The position numbers and the translations under genes are program-made. The notes below the pieces were generated by a model. The model was not told the DNA's origin. It did no database searches and worked only from the letters and a program-made list of their open reading frames with translations. This document shows, in pieces, positions 55,859 to 64,000 of a stretch of DNA of 64,000 nucleotides (the first letter of the stretch is position 1; each line of letters starts with the position of its first letter). Source of the DNA: Symsagittifera roscoffensis (Eukaryota > Xenacoelomorpha > Acoela > Convolutidae); NCBI RefSeq assembly GCF_963678635.1, contig NC_087068.1, forward strand, positions 28,026,318 through 28,090,317. Direction: 5' to 3'.

Positions 55859-56808
55859 CTTTGCCCGATACTCAGTTCTTAAGTATGACCTCATTAACTT
55901 GACTTAATTTTCCAATTTAAAAACCACGTTTAGCTTTAGAAATGACCCGTTTTAATTTCTATATAGCATATCATTATTCAAATTTTTATGTCGACATTTT
56001 AGAAAGCGATTTTGAGTTTAGACACAGAAACTTGCCGAAAACGGAGTAAATCTTAATAGCAGCGGTGTAACAAAGAAAAATTGCAATCAATTTCAAACAA
56101 ACATTATGCAATCTTGAGGACAGAAAATAAACCAAAAGCTACCAGTTTGAGAACAGAAAAAAATTAAAATACATTACCTGGTTTATTACCTGGTGCGCCA
56201 CACGCACTCAGGCTTGAATGATCTGTCATAGTGGACATCATATTGTGGTGTGGCATCCCGGAAGCGGTTAGGAAACCATTATACCGGGGTTTTCAAGGCA
56301 GAGGTGCTTGAGCAAACTCTCCTTGAATATCAATTATGAAAAAACGTCCGACAACACAACCACCGGCGCTAAAGAAGAACTGAAAACATTAACCGAGCGT
56401 CAGCTGAGCCGATAACTATTCAGCAGACGTCCGTTGCGCCGAAAACAAAAAAAAGACGAAACAAAAAACGGTTGTAAATCATGAGCGTTATTGTAAGAAA
56501 TGAACAGAACATGTAAGCTTAAAGTATGGAATAATTATTATTTAATTTCAGAACTGTAGGTAAACGGAAATTCCCCTTTCTTTATGAAAAACAAATATTA
56601 AGGCTAAAACTTGATGTAGTTGACCAATTTCTAGCATAACCTTTTAATTATGTGAACCGACAAAAAAAACCTAAATTACAAAAGGGGCCCTTCCGTTTAG
56701 TTACGGTAAGTGCACAAGCTGGATAGGGCCATACCAGCGATATAAAAATGCATATATATCAGCAATGAAGTAATAAATCAGCATTAAATGCATCGTCATA
56801 ATGTTAAT
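55859..56808. other. 3' flank and intergenic sequence
   Basis: AATAAA at 56126-56131 is a candidate poly(A) signal for the SLC17 gene. 56370-56470 (AACCGAGCGTCAGCTGAGCC...CAGACGTCCGTTGCGCCGAA) resembles the repeat word at 35005-35045. No other gene is seen. Confidence 0.4.
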
Positions 56809-59800
56809 TTATCTTCGCCGTCCTTCCTCTACAATAGCACTTATGGAGTTGTCGATAAATTGAACTTTGCGTAGCGATCTGCACCCCCTTATACAAAGTG
56901 TAGAGCTCCTCAGGAGCGCGAAGCTTATTTTAGTTCTTATGTAGTTTATAGATTCTGGATAGCTTTCTTGTCTTTTTTCACTTAGTTTTTCGGCCAATCG
57001 CTGCATCGTCCGCGTGGCTGTTGGAGCAGCGCCACCGGTGCATCCAAAAATTAGCGGGCAGAAGCTACTCTGCTCTACGTTTAAAATTCTTTGCTGATAT
57101 TTGGAGTTTTTCAGCGTTTCGTGGTATTTGTATGCATCCTTATGCAGTTTTCGCAATGTTTTGGCATGGGGGTTGAAAATTTTCACATCAAAGAAAGCGA
57201 GGCTGAATCGTGAACCCCAGAGTCCGTTTGCCTTAATATCATGTCGTGCCTCATCTTCAGTTGTAGTTGAATTGTTGACAAAGCTTTCGCCTTGCAACGG
57301 CTGAAGTTTCGGCTCAATCTCGACGTCATGGCAAACCTCGTTCATGAGGTTGGCGAATGTGTCTCTGATTTCATTGTGTCTTATGCGTGTGTAACCACCC
57401 TTTGCACAGTGAAGCGCATGTGTTAAGTTAAAATCAGCACCACATGCACATGTGAGTAGGCTTTTGGTTGGCTCCCAACTGTATCTTAAGTAAATACCAT
57501 CTCTGAACTCTGATTTTTTCAGGTTGAAGTTGTATCTGCTCAGTGGTAGAGCACTGAGCCAACTAGAGGCTCCCTTTTCAGAGGCCAGGTCGATTGCGTA
57601 TTTATCTGTTTCATTTAAGGAGTTAATGAGGTTTTTTTTTTCAATTTGTTCTTTCAGTTTTCAATTTTTTGATTTTCGTACATATTTTTTCTTGCTGTGT
57701 TACCGCTGTAATAGGATCTTGAGATTCCAGTACCAGTGATGTTTCCTTAGACCATTCTAGGTAGTTTTCATGGGGTACAGGACTTTATCCTTCACGGTAA
57801 TTATCCTCCAGCCGATATCCTCCATGGCGGATAAAGTCCTCCGAGTATAAAAGCGCCTTTTTCATTTATTGAGAAGAATGAAACGGAAAAAAAACAAAGC
57901 AGATAGGAGAGATTAACTGACAATTAAAACTGCGATGACATTGAAAAACAAAAATTAATAATTTCAATTAAATCGTAATTGAAGTTTTCGATTTCGTTGG
58001 TTTTTGTTGAGCATGGCAAATTTCATGGTTTCTCAATGGAAACGGACTTTATCCTCCAGATGTTCCGAAGTCAACTTGTTCCATATAATTGGGCTGCCCG
58101 TACGCGGAATGATCAGGAAGTTCCATTTATTGTCTGAAATGATCAAATATTGGATATAATCTAATTATTTGACTGAATTTACTAATTGGAGGAAAACATC
58201 CAAATTCATAAAATTGGGGGATAAAAATGGAGGAAAAAGTCCCTGTTTGAGAAATGGAGGGTAATGGTGGAGGATATCGCCTGGAGGATAATGACCGTGG
58301 AGGATAAAGTCCGTTTCCCGTTTTCATGATCGGACGGCAGCTTGATGTTAAGTCCGCCCATTTTAAGGGGTAAGGAAGATATCTCACGGAACTGGGGGCT
58401 TAAAGTGTCTTTACCGACTAGGTTAGGTAATTATTGTTCTTTGATATAATTTTCACATATTTCTAAGTTTTCCATAGTGTTAGACGTTGTCCTGGCAAGA
58501 CATGAAAGCTTTTCTTGAACTCCTTTAGTATAGCAGGCAAAAACGTTTTGAAGGGAGGTTTTAGCAATTTTCGTTAGTTTTTTCAAAATTTTGATTTGCT
58601 CATTCTGTTGAAATTCGAGGAACTTTTTACATTCAGATTCTGTTCCTATAACTGAACCAAGCACTCGGGCTCCTGCCTTTATAGTGATTCCTGTATTTGC
58701 GAAGATTTCCTGAGCTTCACCGAGTTTTTCATCTTTGACAATGAGTTGGCATTTGGATGCTTTCACGTGGTAGCGATACCAGTGATACAATTTTATCGAG
58801 GACGGTTCGTAGATTGCTTAATTTACCGACTGCGTTTCCGTCGTCTGCGTACCATTTCTGGGTTACATCGTCTACTGATAAAAGTTTTATGAGGGGTATT
58901 ATGGCTAGACCGTACATGGCCATTGCTAGTGGATCCCCCTGGGTTGTCCCTTCCTGAGAGTAGATTTTTTTTTTGTAAACGAATAGTTTAGATGGGTTGG
59001 AGTAGGAGTTCTTAATCGCTGTTAAAAGGGAAGGGCTGGTAATTTCGATGTTTTTTAATGCCAGCTTTCGGTTCAGCGAGTTGAAAGCGTTTTCGGCATC
59101 TATCAGTAAAACAGCATCGGCGGAAGTTTTGCTGTATTGATTTCTTAGCGTGTGGATCGCATATTCAATGCCACATTTTTGTCCTAGGCAGAGTTGGTAG
59201 TTTGAACCGAGCGACATGAGTTCGTTTTTTAGGCATTTAGTTATTGTTCTCCCTATTATCCTACGCATAACTTCTCCAATGCCTATGGGTCTTACCCCTG
59301 GATTCTTATCTAAGGGTATTAATCTGCATGCGTTATATGGTTCCATTAGTTCTGGATTTAGTTCTTCTTTGGCCAATTTTTTGGCAATTTTAGCAATTAT
59401 TTTTGAAATTTCAACTGATTGTTGCCCGAAGTGTGTTAGAATATATCTCCATTCATTCGCATCGAGGCCAGATGGTCCATGCGATCCGTGCGTTCTCATG
59501 GCTGCCTTCTTGATATGATGACCGTTTATCTGATCAAATATCGATGGATGGAAATGAATTGTTTCGTTTGAGACTGGTGTAATATAGTTCCCATAAATTG
59601 GTTCAGATAGTGGGTGTTTCTCTATGAGAGTCTGTTCAACTGTCTTACCTTTGAAAATCTCGTCGAGCGAAAGAACGCCTCTAGATGTGTCTGTTAGTTT
59701 TGCAATTGCGCTTGATATTTTTCCAGTGTTCATTAGTTTGTTGAACTGTTGTGCTTCAGTTTCAGTTTTTCTTCTACTTCCTTTCAACAAGCGCATTTGC

Positions 59801-60234
59801 AGCGCCTTTCCTTCGTTATATAGTCCATTCAGGTCTCCGTCTTGCCATTGATTAAGTCGCCTTGCTATTGTTTTGGATAAAGATCAATCAATTTCGGACT
59901 TTGTTTTGCACAGTAATAAGTGTGGAAAAATCATTGCTGCGTGCATTGCGAAGGTATTTTTGTTGTTTTCTATTAGGCTGTTCAAAGTTCTATTGAGGGT
60001 TTCAATAAAGTTATAACCAACTTTATTTTTTGACAAGATCATAAAGACCGGTTTCCAGTGGACCACTTTGGTGTATATTTTCATGGTGGTTTCTATGAGT
60101 TCTGGACAGGGGTTTGACCATGGGTCTTGTATTGTTCTGGGTTCTATAGTGGAATACTCGCCTGAGTTTGTGAGTGTGGGGCAGTGGAAGGGTGAGGGTG
60201 CATTTGGGGGAGCGTGGTTGTAGCTAGGGTTCAC
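56809..60234 (-). pseudogene. Retroelement with RT, CCHC finger and restriction-like endonuclease, inactivated
   Basis: Minus-strand order: ~60234-59884, an N-terminal region (YTKVVHWKPVFMILSKNKVG); frameshift near 59885; ~59880-58729, the RT with DAENAFNSLNRK, SQEGTTQGDPLAMAMYGLA and the catalytic KWYADDGNAVGKL; a frameshift; 58790-58431, the thumb region; a TAA at 58431-58433, after which the frame continues to 58329; a Mutator-like MITE (57773-58319); a frameshift in an A-run near 57640; then 57640-56809 with EKGASSWLSALPLSRYNFNL, a C-x-C...H...HC finger (CACGADFNLTHALHC), RHNEIRD and an ARHDIKANGLW...AFFDVKIFNP block that fits a PD-(D/E)XK nuclease. RT, CCHC and nuclease in that order resemble R2-type non-LTR elements; clade membership is inferred. 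Few lesions are present, so it died fairly recently. Confidence 0.85.
57773..58319. mobile_element. Mutator-like MITE, 547 bp, perfect 9-bp target duplication
   Basis: The ends are GGGTACAGGACTTTATCC and, inverted, GGGAAACGGACTTTATCC. The inverted similarity continues with CTCCAGCCGATATCCTCCA-type sequence for about 55 bp. GTTTTCATG duplicates at 57764-57772 and 58320-58328. Removing the element plus one duplication restores the reading frame of the host retroelement across the site. A 9-bp duplication and long inverted repeats starting GGG fit Mutator-like elements. The interior repeats GGAGGATA-type words. Confidence 0.85.
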
Positions 60235-60399
60235 ACAACATTGATGATAAATGACAGTAAGGCAAACGCCTTGTTAAAATAACAAGCAAAATTTCGCTTT
60301 TTATCTCAAAATTATACGACATATAGAAACAGAGCTGAGAAAAGAGCTCATCTTGATAACAAAACAAACGTGAAATTCAAGCTACCCGGTACAAGTTCA

Positions 60400-60888
60400 A
60401 TTACACTAGTGGACAAAATTTAGCGCAAATCCAGGACTTTACAATCCTAAATGCCTGTTTCCAAAACCATTTTGGACAAGATTTCCTTTGCAATTCAGTA
60501 ATTTCTTACAAAGACATGGATCAAATAATCAGAGCTACCATCTATGAAATTATTAAAATTTGGTTTCAAAGACTTTCCGGTGTAACCCGGATCTCAAAAT
60601 GCCAGTTTTTCCAATTTGAATTAATTTATTTTACTTTGCACGAAAAAGTAAGACGCGACCGAACTCAGTAAGCTTTTCACACTGATTGTTTCCATTTTCT
60701 TGTTAAGAATGTTTTACGTCCCATGAACAATTTTTTTGTACGTTTGTGTTTTTCCGTTTTTAGACTGATGATGATTGTTATCAATCGAAAACGTTCTCTT
60801 AACTAACATTGATTGTTTTTCCTGAGCAACTTTTTTTACTCCGTTTAGTCGAGCAAGAATTCACTACGATGCAACAATAAATGCCGAT
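60400..60888 (+). repeat. Presumed 5' flank of the Penelope-like array, with a hammerhead-like motif
   Basis: Non-coding sequence precedes the first unit. 60765-60790 reads CTGATGA, one unpaired T, a GATTG-TTAT-CAATC hairpin, then GAAA, the conserved core order of hammerhead ribozymes. Stems I and III are not convincing. Such ribozymes are known in Penelope-like elements, so the position is suggestive. Confidence 0.35.
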
Positions 60889-63800
60889 AAGGATAATTGT
60901 CTTTTTCGGACCTGGATTATATTGGAAAGTCTTTGGAACCAAATTTTAAGAAGATAAATCTCTTTGAGAAATGGGCAATCAGTTAAGGTACTTGATAACA
61001 TTGAACTGCCTGGATGGGTACATTAAGTGCAATCAATGGGCCCGAAGCATCCCATTAGAGAGAAATTCAACAAAACACTTTTTGGCGGATATCGACATTT
61101 TCGTCTCACAAGTGAAAAATCAAAAAACATCTGGTGAAATTTTATGTTAATTAGAAGCCGCGGCAAAGGCATAAGCAAAAAACGCAAGGCAAACCCCAAG
61201 AGACAAAGCCGTTGAAAAAACGAGGAAACATCTCAAAGATAATGGGTTGCTGGCTGTGCCTTTTGATAAGGGAGTGGGTTTTTGCATAACGAGGAAACAA
61301 AAGTATGAATCAAAGCTGAACTCCTTGTTGCAATCTGCTCAGTTTGTGAAAAAGATGCAACCACTGATGAGGTTATACTCAAAATTGAGAAGGAACTTAA
61401 CAAAGAATTACTAGCCATGAACAAAAGAGACAAGATAAATAAGTGTTCAGTTATAATCTAACATGAGGTCAACAGTGGAAGCTACATCTTTGTCTCTTGT
61501 GTTTTGCCTTGCGTTTTTTGCTTATGCCTTTGCCGCGGCTTCTAATTAACATAAGGTTTCACCAGCTGTTTTTTGATTTTTCACTTGTGAGACGAAAATG
61601 TCGATATCCGCCAAAAAGTGTTTTAATGAATTTCTCTCTAATGTGATGCTTCGGGCCCATTGATTGCACTTAATATACCCATCCAGGCAGTTCAATGTTA
61701 TCAAGTACCTTAACTGATTGCCCATTTCTCCCCCCAATAAGGATAATTGTCATTTTCGGACCTGGATTACATTGGAAAGTCTTTGGAACCAAATTTTAAG
61801 AAGATAAACCTCTTGGGGGAGAAATGGGCAATCAGTTAAGGTACTTGATAACATTGAATTGCCTGGATGGCTACATTAAGTGCAATCAATGGGCCCGAAG
61901 CATCCCATTAGAGAGAAATTCAACAAAACACTTTTTGGCGGATATCGACATTTTCGTCTCACAAGTGAAAAATCAAAAAACATCTGGTGAAACTTCATGT
62001 GAATTAGAAGCCGCCGCGGCAAAGGCATAAGCAAAAAACGCAAGGCAAACCCCAAGAGACAAAGCCGTTGAAAAAACGAGGAAATATCTCAAAGATAATG
62101 GGTTGCTGGCTGTGCCTTTTTATAAGGGAGTGGGTTTTTGCATAACGAGGAAACAAACGTATGAATCAGAGCTGAACTCCTTGTTGCAATCTGCTCAGTT
62201 TGTGAAAAAAGATGCGACCACTGATGAGGTTATATTGAAAATTGAGAAGGAACTTAACAAAGAATTACTAGCCATGAACAAAAGAGACGAGATAAGTGTT
62301 CAGTTATAATCTAACATGAGGTCAGCAGTGGAAGCTACATCTTTGTCTCTTGGGGTTTGCCTTGCGTTTTTTGCTTATGCCTTTGCCGCGGCTTCTAATT
62401 AACATAAGGTTTCACCAGATGTTTTTTGATTTTTCACTTGTGAGACGAAAGTGTCGATATCCGCCAAAAAGTGTTTTATTGAATTTCTCTCTAATGGGAT
62501 GCTTCGGGCCCATTGATTTCACTTAATGTACCCATCCAGGCAGTTCAATGTTATCAAGTACCTTAACTGATTGCCCATTTCTCCCCCCAATAAGGATAAT
62601 TGTCATTTTCGGACCTGGATTACATTGGAAACTCTTTGGAACCAAATTTTAAGAAGATAAACCTCTTGGGGGAGAAATGGGCAATCAGTTAAGGTACTTG
62701 ATAACATTGAATTGCCTGGTTGGCTACATTAAGTGCAATCAATGGGCCCGAAGCATCCCATTCAAGAGAAATTCAACAAACACTTTTTGGCGGATATCGA
62801 CATTTTTGTCTCACAAGTGAAAAATCAAAAAACATCTGGTGAAACTTTATGTGAATTAGAAGCCGCGGCAAAGGCATAAGCAAAAAACGCAAGGCAAACC
62901 CCAAGAGACAAAGCCGTTGAAAAAACGAGGAAATATCTCAAAGATAATGGTTTGCTGGCTGTGCCTTTTGATAAGGTAGTGGGTTTTTGCATAATGAGGA
63001 AACAAACGTATGAATCAAAGCTGAACTCCTTGTTGCAATCTGCTCAGTTTGTGAAAAAAGATGCAACCACTGATGAGGTTATACTGAAAATTGAGAAGGA
63101 ACTTAACAAAGAATTACTAGCCATGAACAAAAGAGACGAGATAAATAAGTGTTAAATTATAATCTAACATGAGGTCAACAGTGGAAGCTACATCTTTGTC
63201 TCTTGGGGTTTGCCTTGCGTTTTTTGCTTATGCCTTTGCCGCCGCTTCTTATTAACATAAAGTTTCACCAGATGTTTTTTGATTTTTCACTTGTGAGACC
63301 AAAATGTCGATATCCGCCAAAAAGTGTTTTGTTGATTTTCTCTCTAATGGGATGCTTCAGGCCCATTGATTGCACTTAATGTACCCATCCAGGCAGTTCA
63401 ATGTTATCAAGTACCTTAACTGATTGCCCATTTCTCCCCCAATAAGAATAATTGTCATTTTCGGACCTGGATTACATTGGAAAGTCTTTGGAACCAATTT
63501 TTAAGATGATAAACCTCTTGGGGGAGAAATGGGCAATCAGTTAAGGTACTTGATAACATTGAATCGCCTGGATGGCTACATTAAGTGCAACCAATGGGCC
63601 CGAAGCATCCCATTAGTGAGAAATTCAACAAAACACTTTTTTGGCGGATATCGACATTTTAGTCTCACAAGTGAAAAATCAAAAAACATCTGGTGAAACT
63701 TTATGTGAATTAGAAGCCGCCGCGGCAAAGGCATAAGCAAAAAACGCAAGGCAAACCCCAAGAGACAAAGCCGTTGAAAAAACGAGGAAATATCTCAAAG

Positions 63801-64000
63801 ATAATGGGTTGCTGGCTGTGCCTTTTGATAAGGGAGTGGGTTTTTGCATAACGAGGAAGAAACAAACGTATGAATCAAAGCTGAACTCCTTGTTGCAATC
63901 TGCTCAATTTGTGAAAAAGATGCAACCACTGATGAGGTTATACTGAAAATTGAGAAGGAACTTAACAAAGAATTACTAGCCATGAACAAAACAGACGAGA
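60889..64000 (+). mobile_element. Array of ~852-bp Penelope-like fragments, each with an internal inverted copy
   Basis: Units begin (AAGGATAATTGT or close variant) at 60889, 61739, 62592 and 63444, and the last is cut by the window end. Each holds a ~85-bp leader, segment A (~245 bp, from GAGAAATGGGCAATCAGTTA), segment B (~280 bp), then A again in reverse. The forward frame reads MGNQLRYLITLNCLDG... and, after one TAA present in all four units, continues in frame to LKDNGLLAVPFDKGVGFCI, EKELNKELLAMNKRDE. The DKG...TYESKLNSLL pattern resembles the start of Penelope-like reverse transcriptases (DKG..VV......Y..K...LL); the catalytic RT motifs are absent. Partial inverted copies and tandem arrangement are typical of that group. 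Confidence 0.6.

Noticed and set aside
57545-57570. TGCTCAGTGGTAGAGCACTGAG looks like a tRNA D arm/A box
   Set aside because: It lies inside the antisense of a conserved coding segment of the retroelement (SSWLSALPLSRYN). No T arm or acceptor stem surrounds it.

Overview
This window is AT-rich nuclear DNA from an invertebrate animal. Its genes are intron-rich with ordinary GT-AG splice sites. Recognisable products include a sodium-coupled amino-acid transporter, an APC/C subunit, the meiotic protein HSF2BP, a MICOS subunit, a fucosyltransferase and sialin-type transporters. Most of the remaining DNA is transposon-derived: LINEs, a retroelement with a restriction-like endonuclease domain, Penelope-like arrays, Tc1, hAT-like and Mutator-like MITEs, and Helentron-like repeats. 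I cannot place the phylum from the sequence alone. A 200-N run at 12746-12945 marks an assembly gap inside a repeat array.

Layout. 1-1 kb: the 3' end of an unidentified gene and a hAT-type MITE. 1.1-4 kb: a decayed LINE on the minus strand. 6.1-6.8 kb: an unusual GC-rich block of interleaved inverted words. 7-8.3 kb: dispersed repeats. 9.06-10.2 kb: the catalytic exon of a GT10 alpha-1,3-fucosyltransferase (minus). 10.3-12.9 kb: a microsatellite and a tandem Helentron-like array broken by the gap. 13.85-14.05 kb: an orphan exon of an SLC17 transporter (minus). 14.98-15.7 kb: a foldback MITE. 17.1-19.8 kb: a decayed plus-strand LINE split by a hAT MITE. 21.7-32.2 kb: HSF2BP (minus; four exons, 331 aa), whose 8.2-kb intron 1 holds a dead Tc1 and two Helentron-like copies. 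32.5-35.7 kb: ANAPC10 (minus; four exons, 207 aa). 34-38.6 kb: diverged satellites and a GATA microsatellite. 39.7-40.1 kb: MIC13 (minus). 40.9-54.0 kb: a 13-exon SLC6 transporter (plus; 1153 aa). 54.3-55.9 kb: an intronless SLC17 transporter (plus). 56.8-60.2 kb: a dead retroelement (minus) split by a Mutator-like MITE with a perfect 9-bp duplication. 60.4-64 kb: a Penelope-like fragment amplified as ~852-bp units that each carry an internal inverted copy.

For the multi-exon genes the reading frame stays open across every proposed splice junction, and the summed coding lengths are exact multiples of three: HSF2BP 996 nt, ANAPC10 624 nt, SLC6 3462 nt. The host genes do not form one pathway. 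HSF2BP (meiotic recombination) and ANAPC10 (APC/C) lie in tandem 333 bp apart. MIC13 and SLC6 are divergent neighbours. SLC6 and the intronless SLC17 lie 368 bp apart on the same strand.

The least ordinary items are the ~488-residue N-terminal tail of the SLC6 protein, partly built from a coding minisatellite; the Helentron-like family with palindromic ends that fold together at tandem junctions; and the Penelope-like array in which every unit carries the same in-frame stop.
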